From Actinomycetospora succinea (GTDB lineage: Bacteria > Actinomycetota > Actinomycetes > Mycobacteriales > Pseudonocardiaceae): a stretch of 64,000 nt of DNA. A program made the position numbers and the translations under genes. The stretch is from contig NZ_SNYO01000002.1 of the NCBI RefSeq assembly GCF_004363095.1, positions 1 through 64,000 of the forward strand, written 5' to 3'. Numbering within the stretch: position 1 is the stretch's first letter; every line of letters begins with the position of its first letter. Of the stretch, positions 34,448-43,231 are shown piece after piece. Under the pieces are notes generated by a model. It worked only from the letters and a program-made list of their open reading frames with translations, was not told where the DNA came from and ran no database searches.

Positions 34448-35454
34448 CCGATCCGCCGCCGTGCCTGATGCACGAGACTGCGGGCCGAGGCGTGCATCCG
34501 CGCGCCGACGTCCTCCGGGGCCTTGCCGGCGCAGGCACGGGCGTGGGTGCCCTCGAGCAGGACGCCGAGCTTGAAGCACGCCATCACCGCGTACCAGGGC
34601 ACGACAGCGGGGTCGGTGCCGGTCAGCTCGGCGTAGCGCGCGACCAGCTCGTCCTCGTGCGCCAGGCCCTCGACGCGCGCCCAGCCGAGGTCCATCCCGC
34701 TCGCGGGCCACGTCGCGAGCAGCCACCCGAGGTCGAGCAGCGGGTCGGCGACCGTCGCCATCTCCCAGTCGACGATCGCGGTCACCGTCGCGCCGTCGGG
34801 GTCGAACAGCACGTTGGCGAGGTGGAAGTCGCCGTGGGCGAGCGCGGGCGGGCCGGACTCGGGGCGGTGGCGCTCGAGCCAGTCGGCGACGTCGTCGGTG
34901 TCGTCGCCGAAGCCCGGGTAGCCCTCGACCTCGCGGTAGCGGGCGAGCTCGTCGCGCCAGCGCGGCACCTGGCGCGCGAGGAACCCCTGCGGGTTGCCGA
35001 CGTCGCCCAGCCCGACCGCGTCCACGTCGACGGCGTGCAGGGCGGCGAGCGCGTCGACCATCCCGGGGCCCAGCCCGTGCCGCAGGCCCGCGTCGGCCTC
35101 CTGCGCGGGCGAGGGCCCGGTCGCGACGTTGACGCCCGGGACCTCGGCCATCGCGTAGACGACGCGGCCCGGCAGCACGCCGTCGGCGGGCGCGGTGGCG
35201 AGCAGGCGCGGGTGCGGGACGTCGGTGGACGCCAGGGCGCCGAGCACCCGGATCTCGCGCTCGATCGCCGCGTTGCTGCCCTTGCGCAGGTGGCGGGGCC
35301 CGCTGCGGACGACGACGCGCCGCTCGGGCCCGACCGCGCGCAGCATGAGGTTCTGCGTGCCGCCGGCCAGCGGCTCGAACGTCCAGGGCCCGTCGCCGAT
35401 CCCCGCCGACGACAGCCACGCGACGACGGCGTCGGTCTCCTCGCGTGCCAGCAT
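34444..35454 (-). CDS. phosphotransferase family protein (aminoglycoside phosphotransferase fold)
   Basis: A 336-residue kinase-fold protein: LAGGTQNLMLR nucleotide loop, VVRSGPR lysine-region strand, catalytic HGDFHLANVLFD and metal-binding IVDWEMATVADPLLDLGW. This is the type fused to or encoded near acyl-CoA dehydrogenases (ACAD10/11 N-terminal domain), thought to phosphorylate hydroxy-acyl substrates. It overlaps the MetE-like gene end by 4 nt in convergent orientation and is divergent from an SDR gene 33 nt away. Confidence 0.88.
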   Translation of the reverse strand: MLAREETDAVVAWLSSAGIGDGPWTFEPLAGGTQNLMLRAVGPERRVVVRSGPRHLRKGSNAAIEREIRVLGALASTDVPHPRLLATAPADGVLPGRVVYAMAEVPGVNVATGPSPAQEADAGLRHGLGPGMVDALAALHAVDVDAVGLGDVGNPQGFLARQVPRWRDELARYREVEGYPGFGDDTDDVADWLERHRPESGPPALAHGDFHLANVLFDPDGATVTAIVDWEMATVADPLLDLGWLLATWPASGMDLGWARVEGLAHEDELVARYAELTGTDPAVVPWYAVMACFKLGVLLEGTHARACAGKAPEDVGARMHASARSLVHQARRRIG

Positions 35455-35487
35455 GCGTCCATCATCACGACGGGGGAAACGGCGCGC

Positions 35488-36231
35488 ATGGGCAGGTTCG
35501 GGGACAAGGTCGTCGTCGTCACGGGCGGCAGCCGCGGCATGGGCCGCGCGATGGTGCGGGCGTTCGCGGCGGAGGGCGCGTCCGTGGTGATCGCGAGCCG
35601 GAAGATCGACGCGTGCGAGGAGCTGGCCGCCGAGGTGAGCGCCCAGCACGGCGTCCCGACGCTGCCCGTGGCCTGCAACGTCTCGAGCTGGGACGACTGC
35701 GACGCCCTGGTCGCCGCCGTCGACGAAGCGTTCGGGCGGGCCGACGTGCTGGTCAACAACGCCGGGCTCTCGCCGCTCTACCCCGCGCTCGGCGAGGTGT
35801 CCGAGGGCCTGTTCGACAAGGTGCTCGGCGTCAACCTCAAGGGACCGTTCCGCCTGGCGGCCGCGCTCGGGACGCGCATGGTCGCGGCCGGGGGCGGGGC
35901 GATCGTCAACATCAGCTCGATCGCGGCGATCCGTCCGGGCCCCGCCGAGCTGCCGTACGCGATGGCGAAGGCCGGGCTGAACACGCTCACCGAGGGCCTG
36001 GCGCAGGCCTTCGGCCCGACGGTGCGGGTCAACGCCGTGCAGGCGGGCCCGTTCCGCACCGACATCTCGACGGCCTGGACCCCGGAGGTCGTCGGGGCGT
36101 TCGAGCGCAGCACGGCGCTGCGGCGGATCGGCGAGCCGGAGGAGGTCGTGCCCGCGGTGCTGCACCTCGCCTCGGACGAGGCGTCGTTCACCACCGGCGC
36201 GGTGCTGCGCGTCGACGGCGGGATGCCCTGA
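35488..36231 (+). CDS. SDR-family oxidoreductase
   Basis: A 247-residue classical short-chain dehydrogenase/reductase: cofactor motif TGGSRGMG, NNAG, and the Ser-Tyr-Lys triad in ISSIAAIRPGP...YAMAK. It probably interconverts a hydroxy and a keto group with NAD(P). Divergent from the phosphotransferase; 27 nt before a small VOC gene. Confidence 0.9.
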   Translation: MGRFGDKVVVVTGGSRGMGRAMVRAFAAEGASVVIASRKIDACEELAAEVSAQHGVPTLPVACNVSSWDDCDALVAAVDEAFGRADVLVNNAGLSPLYPALGEVSEGLFDKVLGVNLKGPFRLAAALGTRMVAAGGGAIVNISSIAAIRPGPAELPYAMAKAGLNTLTEGLAQAFGPTVRVNAVQAGPFRTDISTAWTPEVVGAFERSTALRRIGEPEEVVPAVLHLASDEASFTTGAVLRVDGGMP

Positions 36232-36258
36232 GGGGATCGGGCTCGCTAGCGTTCCTCC

Positions 36259-36624
36259 GTGCCGCCCTCCCGCGCCCGCCTGGTCGCCGTCGCGCTCGAC
36301 GCCCGCGAGCCGGAGGCGCTCGCCTGGTTCTGGTGCGCCGCGCTGGGCTCGTCGGTGGTGCGCCGCTGGGACGACGCGCACGGCACGGCGTACGTCGAGG
36401 TGGCGCTGGCGGACGAGGCGGTCCTGCTCTTCCAGCACGTCGCCGACCGGAAGGCCGGCAAGAACCGGATGCACCTCGACCTCGCCGCACCCGGCGACCA
36501 GCAGGCCGAGGTCGACCGGCTCGTCGGCCTCGGGGCGACGGTCCTCGACGAGGCGCCCGACCACCCGTGGGTCGTGCTCGCCGACCCCGAGGGCAACGAG
36601 TTCTGCGTGCTGCCGGCGCGGTAG
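36259..36624 (+). CDS. VOC-superfamily (glyoxalase-like) protein
   Basis: A 121-residue single VOC module (VAVALDAREPEALAWFWCAALG at the N-terminus, MHLDLAAPGDQQAEVDRLVGLGATVL and VVLADPEGNEFCVLPAR at the C-terminus). The Glyoxalase_6-like family has varied uses, including antibiotic binding and isomerisation. GTG start. Function unassigned. Confidence 0.78.
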   Translation: MPPSRARLVAVALDAREPEALAWFWCAALGSSVVRRWDDAHGTAYVEVALADEAVLLFQHVADRKAGKNRMHLDLAAPGDQQAEVDRLVGLGATVLDEAPDHPWVVLADPEGNEFCVLPAR

Positions 36625-36698
36625 GGGGTTGTCGTCGAGAGCGATCGGGCACCACGCCGCGTCCACGACGGAGTGACCCGACCGGGGAGCGAATCTCG

Positions 36699-37664
36699 AT
36701 GCCCACACCGCCCGCGGGGGGCGGGTTCAACGTGCTGCAGAGCCTGCAGAACGCGTTCACCACCCTCCTGAACTACGTGCCCAACATCATCGGGGCCCTG
36801 CTGGTCCTGATCATCGGTTACATCATCGCCCGCCTGATCCGGGCCGGGATCAGCAAGCTGCTGCGCAAGGTGCGCGTCGACGAGAAGCTCACGCACGGCA
36901 AGGGCGGCGAGTACGTCTCCCGCTTCTCCCCGCAGGGCAAGCCCTCCCAGCTCGTCGGGCTCGTCGTGCAGTACGTCCTGATGGTCTTCGTGATCGTCTC
37001 CGCGGTCGGGACCCTGAACATCCCCGCGGTCACCGGGTTCGTGAACCTGGTCCTGTCGTACCTGCCGAACGTGCTCGCCGCGCTGCTGATCTTCCTGGTC
37101 GCCGCCGCGATCGCCGCCGCCGTCGGCGGCCTGGTGCACCGCACCATGGGCGACACCCCGACCGGCCGGGTCGCCCGCTCCGCGGCGCCGACGCTGGTCA
37201 TGGCGATCGCCGTCTTCATGATCCTCAACCAGCTCGGGATCGCCGAGACGATCGTCAACACCACCTACATCGCGCTCATCGGCGCGGTGGCGCTCGGCTC
37301 CGCGCTGGCGTTCGGGCTCGGGGGGCGCGACGCCGCCGCCGACCTCATCAACTCCGGCTACCGCCGCGCCCAGCAGCAGTCCGGCCAGGTCCAGCGCGAC
37401 CTGCAGGTCGGCCGCGAGCGCGCCGAGGCCGACGCCCGGGCGCACGCGCCGAACGGGTTCGGGCAGGGCAACGGCGGGCACGAGGCAACGGCGCAGTACG
37501 CCACGCCCCAGCCCCCGCCGCAGGCCTCGCCCACGCCGCCCGAGGGCATGCCGGCCGCGCCGCCGGCCGGGGCGACCCGGCCCGGCGACCCGTACACCGA
37601 GCCGCAGCCCGGGAGGACCGAGCCGGTGACCCCGACGCCCCCGGGTGGGACGCCCCGCCGCTGA
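36699..37664 (+). CDS. membrane protein with conserved TM-helix repeats (mechanosensitive channel-like)
   Basis: A 321-residue protein. About five hydrophobic segments occur: IIGALLVLIIGYIIARLI, LVVQYVLMVFVIVSAVG, VLAALLIFLVAAAIAAAVGGLV, PTLVMAIAVFMILNQLG and an Ala/Gly-rich TYIALIGAVALGSALAFGLGGRDAA segment like the pore helix of small-conductance mechanosensitive (MscS/CmpX) channels. A long Pro/Gln/Gly-rich hydrophilic C-terminus (from about residue 225) follows. ATG at 36699. A stem-loop terminator lies just downstream. Confidence 0.85.
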   Translation: MPTPPAGGGFNVLQSLQNAFTTLLNYVPNIIGALLVLIIGYIIARLIRAGISKLLRKVRVDEKLTHGKGGEYVSRFSPQGKPSQLVGLVVQYVLMVFVIVSAVGTLNIPAVTGFVNLVLSYLPNVLAALLIFLVAAAIAAAVGGLVHRTMGDTPTGRVARSAAPTLVMAIAVFMILNQLGIAETIVNTTYIALIGAVALGSALAFGLGGRDAAADLINSGYRRAQQQSGQVQRDLQVGRERAEADARAHAPNGFGQGNGGHEATAQYATPQPPPQASPTPPEGMPAAPPAGATRPGDPYTEPQPGRTEPVTPTPPGGTPRR

Positions 37665-37683
37665 CCTCCTCCGCTCGGCACGC

Positions 37684-37716
37684 ACCGCCCCGGGACGCTC
37701 CTCGTCCCGGGGCGGT
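37684..37716. terminator. bidirectional stem-loop terminator
   Basis: ACCGCCCCGGGAC (37684-37696) and GTCCCGGGGCGGT (37704-37716) form a perfect 13-bp stem with a 7-nt loop. It sits between the convergent channel-like and AraC genes, so it probably ends both transcripts. Confidence 0.8.
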
Positions 37717-37722
37717 CGTGTG

Positions 37723-38655
37723 TCAGGGCAGAGCCCGCCAGGCCCGCGGCGGCACCCCGTACCGGCGGCGGAAAGCCCGCGCGAACGTCGTGACGTCGGC
37801 GAACCCGCTTCGCGCCGCGACCGCGGCCACCGTCGGCGACGGGGTGCGCTCGAGCAGCCGCGCGGCCCGGCGCAGGCGCTCGTCGCGCAGCCAGGTCGCG
37901 GGCGGCGCCTCGCCCGCGTCGGCGAAGACCCGCCCGACGTAGCGCGCCGAGACACCGAAGCGGCGCGCGACGGCGTCGACCGAGAGCGCCGGGTCGCCGA
38001 GGTGGTCGAGCAGGAACCGCTGCATCGCGGTCGCGAGCGCGGCGGACCCCGTCGGGCGGGCCTCGTCGTCGCCGGCGACCGAGCGCAGCAGGGCGTCGAC
38101 GAGGTCGATCACCGTCGACGACATGCGCGCGCCGGCGACCGGGTCGAGGTCGGGGGCCGTGGTCTCGAGGCTGTCGGCGGTGGCCGTGAGCACGCGCAGC
38201 AGCGGGTGCGCCGCCGGGACGGGGCGGGCGAGCGCCGCGGTCACCAGCGGGTCGCGCAGGCCGGCCGCGTCGACGGGGATCTGCAGGGTCAGGCACGAGC
38301 CGGCGTCGTCGACGTCCAGCGTCATCGCCTCGCGGCTGCGGTAGAGCACCGCCTCGCCGGCGGTGACCGCCGCCGCCCGGCCCGCGAGCGTGGCGCGGAA
38401 CGTGCCGGCGCGCTGCAGGGAGACGAACAGGGTGTCCGGGATGTCGTCGCTCGCCGCCGCCCGCGTCGTGCGGACCATGCGGCACGACGACGCGGCGATC
38501 CGGGCGAGGGTCACCCGGTGGTCGAGCGCGTGGGACACGACCTCGCCGTGGAAGGCGCGCGGCTCGGACCCGGGCGGGCGGACCTGCAGCGGCACGAAGC
38601 AGTCGTCGGCGACGGCGCTCCACGCCTCGACCGAGTCCGCCACCGCGGAGTACAT
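37723..38655 (-). CDS. AraC-family transcriptional regulator
   Basis: A 310-residue regulator with an N-terminal AraC-binding-like domain (FVPLQVRPPGSEPRAFHGEV onward) and a C-terminal double helix-turn-helix (about residues 205-305; ALSVDAVARRFGVSARYVGRVFADAG, then VAAVAARSGFADVTTFARAFRRRYG). It is divergent from the linalool dehydratase/isomerase-like gene across 96 nt that hold two direct repeats of GCCGGTTCC 22 nt apart, a typical AraC-protein site, so it probably activates that gene. Confidence 0.9.
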   Translation of the reverse strand: MYSAVADSVEAWSAVADDCFVPLQVRPPGSEPRAFHGEVVSHALDHRVTLARIAASSCRMVRTTRAAASDDIPDTLFVSLQRAGTFRATLAGRAAAVTAGEAVLYRSREAMTLDVDDAGSCLTLQIPVDAAGLRDPLVTAALARPVPAAHPLLRVLTATADSLETTAPDLDPVAGARMSSTVIDLVDALLRSVAGDDEARPTGSAALATAMQRFLLDHLGDPALSVDAVARRFGVSARYVGRVFADAGEAPPATWLRDERLRRAARLLERTPSPTVAAVAARSGFADVTTFARAFRRRYGVPPRAWRALP

Positions 38656-38675
38656 GCCGCGATGCTAGGTCCGGC

Positions 38676-38706
38676 GCCGGTTCCGGCACCGCCGCACGCC
38701 GGTTCC
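38676..38706. promoter_or_regulatory. tandem direct repeats in the AraC/LDI-like divergent region
   Basis: GCCGGTTCC at 38676-38684 and 38698-38706, 22 nt apart start to start. Each is followed by a CGCA/GGCA-type tail. Two-turn spacing fits binding by an AraC-family dimer. Confidence 0.5.
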
Positions 38707-38751
38707 CGCAACGCCGTGACCGGGCACGACGGGCCCCCTACCGTCGGGCAG

Positions 38752-40224
38752 ATGAGCGGAGCGGTGCTCGATCGCGAGCAACTGGGGCATCTGCGGCACT
38801 GGGACAACCTGTCGCGGCAGTGGCCGAACGACTGGTCGCTCATGCAGGGCAAGGGCACCAGCCAGGACGACTTCGGCGGCTACCGCTTCCAGCTCGCCTA
38901 CATGGTCTACGGGCTCGCGCTGACCCACCGCCACCGCCTCCCCGCCGCCCCGGGCCTGTTCCGCCCGACCATGCAGCGGCTGATCGAGAAGCTGCTGCTG
39001 CCCGAGGTCTGGTTGTACTGGCGTGACGTGAGCCGCGGCGGCGCGGTGTTCAACGCGCACCTCGTCGACCAGCTGCACGAGGAGTGGGACCCGGTCGTCC
39101 GCGACAACATCATGTACTCGGCGTACGTGCAGTCGTGCGCGCTCCTGCACGACCACCTCTTCGCCGAGGACCGCTACGCCGCACCCGGCGCGCTGACGTT
39201 CCGGCACTGGTCGTTCTTCTGGGGCGGCGGGGAGAAGCGGTTCTCCTACGACCGCGACTCGCTGACCGAGCACCTGTACTGGCAGATGGTCGAGAACGGG
39301 TATCTCGGCGTCGCGTGCGAGCCGAACTGCGTGTTCCAGATCTGCAACCAGCCCGCGATCCTCGGGTTCCGGCTGCACGACCTGATCCACGGCGGCTCGC
39401 GCGCCGACGAGGTGATCGCGGGCTACGAGAAGGCGTGGGCGGACTTCGGCCGGCTCGACGAGAACGGCCACTACGCGATGATGGTGCTCGAGGACAGCCG
39501 CGCGGTGCGCCCCAACGAGGCGCCGTCGCCGTGGGTGGACGCGTGGTGCGGCGCGCTGATGACCATGTGGAACCGCGACTTCGTGCACCGGCACTACCCG
39601 TGCCAGGTCGCCGCCTTCCTCGTCCCGGGTGACGTTTCCGGTGATGACGGCACGCTCTCGGTGCGCTCGGCGCCCACGCGCGAGGTGATGGGTCAGACGC
39701 TCGTCACCGACACCTGCGACACCGGCTGGGTGTCCGCCTGGGCGTCCGAGATGGGCGACCGCGACACCCTCGACCGGCTCCTCGCCCACGTCGACCGGCG
39801 GATGAACCCGACCTGGCGCGACGGCGGCCTGTACTACCCGCGCAACGACACCCCGACCGACGCCCACGGCCGGCGCACCGACATCGAGCCGATGACGGGC
39901 AACGTGCTGCTCGGGTACGCCCGGCTCAACGTCCCCGACGGCCTGTGGGGCCTCTACCAGCGGCCCTGGGGTCCGGAGCACCACACGGAGCCCGCCCTGG
40001 TCGAGGTCGACCGCGACGTGGAGGTGAGCCGCGCCGAGGTCGTCGACGGCGTCCTGCACGCCCGTCTGCGCCGCGAGACCGCGGTGCCCGGGGAGGGCCG
40101 CGTCGTCCTCGGCCGCCTTCCCGAGGGGGCGCGGGTGCGCCTCGACGGGGTGGAGGTGGCCGCGCCCGGGGGCGTCGTGGACGTCCCGGGCGGGCCCGCC
40201 GTCGACCTCGTGGCGGCCCCGTGA
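38752..40224 (+). CDS. linalool dehydratase/isomerase (LDI)-family protein
   Basis: A 490-residue alpha/alpha-barrel protein. The core segment NIMYSAYVQSCALL (119-132) followed by VACEPNCVFQICNQPAILGFRLHDLIHG (187-214) parallels the NIMYKGH...CEPDNYFVQCNS region of Castellaniella LDI. The two cysteines 9 residues apart (C189, C198) match the active-site cysteine spacing of LDI as I remember it; C193 is extra. LDI interconverts linalool, geraniol and myrcene. Unlike the periplasmic original there is no signal peptide, and a beta-rich tail of about 90 residues is added. It is coupled by GTGA to a Sco1-like gene. Substrate unknown: a tertiary allylic alcohol or alkene is a guess. Confidence 0.78.
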   Translation: MSGAVLDREQLGHLRHWDNLSRQWPNDWSLMQGKGTSQDDFGGYRFQLAYMVYGLALTHRHRLPAAPGLFRPTMQRLIEKLLLPEVWLYWRDVSRGGAVFNAHLVDQLHEEWDPVVRDNIMYSAYVQSCALLHDHLFAEDRYAAPGALTFRHWSFFWGGGEKRFSYDRDSLTEHLYWQMVENGYLGVACEPNCVFQICNQPAILGFRLHDLIHGGSRADEVIAGYEKAWADFGRLDENGHYAMMVLEDSRAVRPNEAPSPWVDAWCGALMTMWNRDFVHRHYPCQVAAFLVPGDVSGDDGTLSVRSAPTREVMGQTLVTDTCDTGWVSAWASEMGDRDTLDRLLAHVDRRMNPTWRDGGLYYPRNDTPTDAHGRRTDIEPMTGNVLLGYARLNVPDGLWGLYQRPWGPEHHTEPALVEVDRDVEVSRAEVVDGVLHARLRRETAVPGEGRVVLGRLPEGARVRLDGVEVAAPGGVVDVPGGPAVDLVAAP

Positions 40225-40700
40225 GCGCGCCCCCGATCCGCGCCACCTACGCGCTGGTCGACCACCACGGGAGCGCCGTCACCGAGGCCACCTACCGCGG
40301 GTCCTGGCAGCTCGTGCAGTTCGGCTTCACCCACTGCCGGGTGGTGTGCCCGCGGGCGCTGGCGAAGCTCGACGAGGCGCTCGACCTGCTCGGCGACGGC
40401 TCGCCGGTCGTGGCCCTCTACGTCACCGTCGACCCGGAGCGCGACACCCCCGAGGTGATGCGCGCGTTCCTCGCCGCCGACCACCCGCGCTTCACCGGCC
40501 TGACGGGGTCGGCGGCGCAGACGCGGGACGCCGCGGCGGCGTTCCGCGTGTTCGCGCGACGCGGTGCCGACCCCGACGAGATCCGCCACACCGCGATCAC
40601 CTACCTGCTCGACCCCGACGGCCGCCCGGCCCACCACTGGCCCGACACCGCCGACGCCGCGACGATCGCGGCCGACCTGGCGGGCTACGTGCTCGCCTGA
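40221..40700 (+). CDS. SCO1/SenC-family thioredoxin-fold protein
   Basis: A 159-residue protein with the Sco motif CRVVCPRAL (CxxxCP), VTVDPERDTPEVM and the distal copper-ligand histidine region (IRHTAITYLLDPDG). Typical Sco proteins are membrane-anchored copper chaperones for cytochrome oxidase; this one has no signal peptide or transmembrane helix and starts by GTG within the LDI-like stop. A cytoplasmic thiol-redox partner for the LDI-like enzyme's cysteines is more likely than respiratory copper delivery (inference). It overlaps the response regulator gene by 16 nt tail-to-tail. Confidence 0.87.
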   Translation: MSAPPIRATYALVDHHGSAVTEATYRGSWQLVQFGFTHCRVVCPRALAKLDEALDLLGDGSPVVALYVTVDPERDTPEVMRAFLAADHPRFTGLTGSAAQTRDAAAAFRVFARRGADPDEIRHTAITYLLDPDGRPAHHWPDTADAATIAADLAGYVLA

Positions 40701-41335
40701 CCCGCCCAGCGCGACGCGAGGATCGCGGCCTGGGTGCGCGATCGGAGGTCGAGCTTCGCCAGGACCCGCGACACGTGGGTCTTCACGGTGGCCTCGGAGA
40801 GGTGCAGGCGCCGGCCGATCTCCTGGTTGGACAGGCCCTCGCCGAGCTCGGCGAACACCTCCCGCTCGCGCTCGGTGAGGTCGTCGACGCCCGGCGGCGC
40901 CTCCCCCGCCGGCTCCGCCGACACGGCCGCCGCGATCACCCGCGGGGTGACGCCGGGCTCGAGCACCCCCTCCCCCGCGGCGACCCGCCGCGCGCCGTCG
41001 ACGAGGCGCGCCGCGTCGACCGACTTGAGCAGGAAGCCCGCCGCGCCCGCCCGGAGCGCCGCGAACACGTACTCGTCGTGGTCGAACGTCGTCAGGACGA
41101 GCACCGCGCACACGCCGTCGGCCACGAGCTCGCGCGTCGCGGTGATGCCGTCGGTGGTCGGCATGCGCACGTCCATGAGCACGACGTCCGGGCGCAGGTC
41201 GCGGGCCCGGCGCACCGCGGCGTCGCCGTCGCCCGCCTCGCCGACCACCTCCACGCCCTCGGCCGCGGAGAGGATCATGACCAGGCCGGTGCGGACGGCC
41301 TCGTGGTCGTCGGCCACGAGCACGCGGACGGTCAC
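40685..41335 (-). CDS. NarL/FixJ-type response regulator
   Basis: A 216-residue two-domain regulator: receiver (VLVADDHEAVRTGL, phospho-acceptor D in VVLMDVRMPT, K in FLLKSV) and LuxR helix-turn-helix (LTEREREVFAELGEGLSNQEIGRRLHLSEATVKTHVSRVLAKL). GTG at 41335 overlaps the histidine kinase stop (GTGA), so the pair forms a two-component system. Target genes are unknown. Confidence 0.93.
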   Translation of the reverse strand: MTVRVLVADDHEAVRTGLVMILSAAEGVEVVGEAGDGDAAVRRARDLRPDVVLMDVRMPTTDGITATRELVADGVCAVLVLTTFDHDEYVFAALRAGAAGFLLKSVDAARLVDGARRVAAGEGVLEPGVTPRVIAAAVSAEPAGEAPPGVDDLTEREREVFAELGEGLSNQEIGRRLHLSEATVKTHVSRVLAKLDLRSRTQAAILASRWAGQAST

Positions 41336-42531
41336 GTGCGCACCACCGACGGCACCGGCAGCCGCGCCGTCACCCGCCACCGGTCGCCGTCCGGGCCCGC
41401 GCTCGCCGAGCCCCCGACCGCCTGCGCGCGCACCCGCATCCCCTCCAGCCCGCTCCCGGTGCCCCGGCGCTCCGGCGCCCCGGCCGGCCGGGTGTTGGTC
41501 ACCTCCAGCACCAGCTCGGCGTCCTCGCGGGCGAGCCGCACCGTGACGTCCGCGCCGGGCGCGTGACGCCCGACGTTGGTGAGCGCCTCCTGGGCGATGC
41601 GGTACACGGTCAGCTCTGTCGGAGCCGGTGCGTCCCCGAGGTCGTCGAGGTCTGCTGTGACCGCGAGCCCGCCCACCCGCGCCGACTCCACGAGCCGGGG
41701 CAGGTCCGCCAGGCGCGCCGGGGCCTCGCGGGCCTCGCCGTCGGGGTCGGTGTCGTCGCGCAGCACCTCGATCAGCGACCGCATCTCCTCCAGCGCGCGC
41801 ACGCTGTTCTCGCGCACCGAGGTCAGCACGCGGTCGCGCAGCTCGCCGCCGGCCGGGGTCGCCGGGTCCGCACCGAGCGCGGCCTGCGACTGCAGGGCGA
41901 TCGCGGAGAGGTGCCCGGCGACGGAGTCGTGCAGGTCGCGGGCGACGCGGGCGCGTTCGGCGGCCACCGCGCGGCGCCGGTCGAGCTCGGCGATCCGGGC
42001 GGCCTGCGCGGCCTCCCGGCGCGCGGCGGCGGCCTCCTCGGTGGGCCGGCGGACCTCGCGGCCCCAGGACACGGGCAGCAGGAGCACCGCGCTCGCGGTC
42101 AGGGCCGTCGTCACGGTGGCGCGGGCGTCGCCGGTCGTGAGCAGCACGAGGACGACCAGCCCGGCGAAGACCGCGAACGCCGCGGCGCGGACCCGCTCGC
42201 TCGCGCCGGCGGAGCCGTGCAGGGCGACGCAGTAGAGCAGGTCGGCGAGGACCAGCGCCGTCGCGAGCGAGGGCCCGAGCGCGACGTCGACCGCCACGAA
42301 CGGCAGGGCCAGGGCGAGCGCGAGGACGGGGCGGCGCGTGCGCAGCACGACCGTCGCCGCGGCCGCCAGCCCGAGCCCGAGGCGCAGGACCGGCGGGGAG
42401 CCCGCGGCGAGGGTGACGAAGCCCAGCGGCCACACGAGCGTCGTGAGCACCGCGAACGTCGCGTAGAGCGCCGCGATCCCGCCGTCCCACCACCAGGGCC
42501 GGGGCGTCTGGTCTCGGATCGCGGACAGCAC
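41332..42531 (-). CDS. two-component sensor histidine kinase (NarX/DesK-like)
   Basis: A 399-residue membrane kinase: about five N-terminal transmembrane segments (residues ~15-150), a coiled region, HisKA_3 phospho-acceptor in ARDLHDSVAGHLSAI, N-box-like EALTNVGRHAPG and the G-box GSGLEGMRVRAQAVGG. A GTG at 42531 is preferred because the frame upstream runs into basic low-complexity sequence; an ATG at 42708 is an alternative but would overlap the divergent gene. It pairs with the adjoining response regulator. Confidence 0.85.
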   Translation of the reverse strand: MLSAIRDQTPRPWWWDGGIAALYATFAVLTTLVWPLGFVTLAAGSPPVLRLGLGLAAAATVVLRTRRPVLALALALPFVAVDVALGPSLATALVLADLLYCVALHGSAGASERVRAAAFAVFAGLVVLVLLTTGDARATVTTALTASAVLLLPVSWGREVRRPTEEAAAARREAAQAARIAELDRRRAVAAERARVARDLHDSVAGHLSAIALQSQAALGADPATPAGGELRDRVLTSVRENSVRALEEMRSLIEVLRDDTDPDGEAREAPARLADLPRLVESARVGGLAVTADLDDLGDAPAPTELTVYRIAQEALTNVGRHAPGADVTVRLAREDAELVLEVTNTRPAGAPERRGTGSGLEGMRVRAQAVGGSASAGPDGDRWRVTARLPVPSVVRT

Positions 42532-42673
42532 GTCGCCATCCCACCACGGCGGGCGAGGTGCCCGGATCCGTCGAGGGTCGCGCCCCGGGCCCGTGGCGTG
42601 CGACGAAAGGATGACCCCGCGGGCGGCGGCGGACCGACGCGAGCCCGGGGTCGTGCCGCGCAGGGTCGACACC

Positions 42674-43231
42674 ATGACTCCAGCCGTGTACGCCTCGCCG
42701 GCCCTCATCGCGCTCGTCGCCGGCGAGATCCTCTTCTGGGTGTTCCTCGCGAGCGGGCTCGCCGCCCGCTACCTGCTGCGCCGGCCCCGGCTCGGCGCCG
42801 TGCTGCTCGCGTCGACGGTGCTCGTCGACCTCGGCATCCTCACCACAGCGGTGATCGACATCCGGTCCGGATCCGCCGCGACGATGGCCCACGGCCTCGC
42901 CGCGATCTACATCGGGGTGTCGGTGGCGTTCGGCCCGGTCATCGTGCGGTGGGCCGACGTGCGCGCCGCGCACCGCTGGGCCGGCGGACCCGCGCCGACC
43001 CCGGTGCCGAAACAGGGTCCCGAGCGGGCCCGCCACGAGTGGGACCGCTTCGGCCGCTGGGTCGCCGCGGCGCTGATCTGCGCCGCCACGCTCGGCCTGG
43101 TGCACCTGCTCGCCGGCCCCGGCGCCGACCTCACCGCGCTGGACCCGTGGTTCGGGCGGCTCGGGCTCGTCACGCTGATCTGGTTCGTGACGGGCCCGGC
43201 CCGCTTCATGGGCTCGGCGCGGGCGGCGTGA
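42674..43231 (+). CDS. integral membrane protein of unknown function
   Basis: A 185-residue protein with about four hydrophobic segments: ASPALIALVAGEILFWVFLASGLAARYLL, LGAVLLASTVLVDLGILTTAVI, AAIYIGVSVAFGPVIV and WVAAALICAATLGLVHLLAG, then LVTLIWFVTGPARFMG. ATG at 42674 chosen; an upstream in-frame ATG at 42593 adds a basic non-membrane leader. Divergent from the histidine kinase, whose signal it might help sense (speculative). Overlaps the convergent hydrolase by 26 nt. Confidence 0.75.
   Translation: MTPAVYASPALIALVAGEILFWVFLASGLAARYLLRRPRLGAVLLASTVLVDLGILTTAVIDIRSGSAATMAHGLAAIYIGVSVAFGPVIVRWADVRAAHRWAGGPAPTPVPKQGPERARHEWDRFGRWVAAALICAATLGLVHLLAGPGADLTALDPWFGRLGLVTLIWFVTGPARFMGSARAA

Noticed and set aside
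38752..40224. Terpene cyclase (squalene-hopene type)
   Set aside because: No DxDD or QW repeats; the CEPN...C and NIMY blocks fit the linalool dehydratase/isomerase family better.
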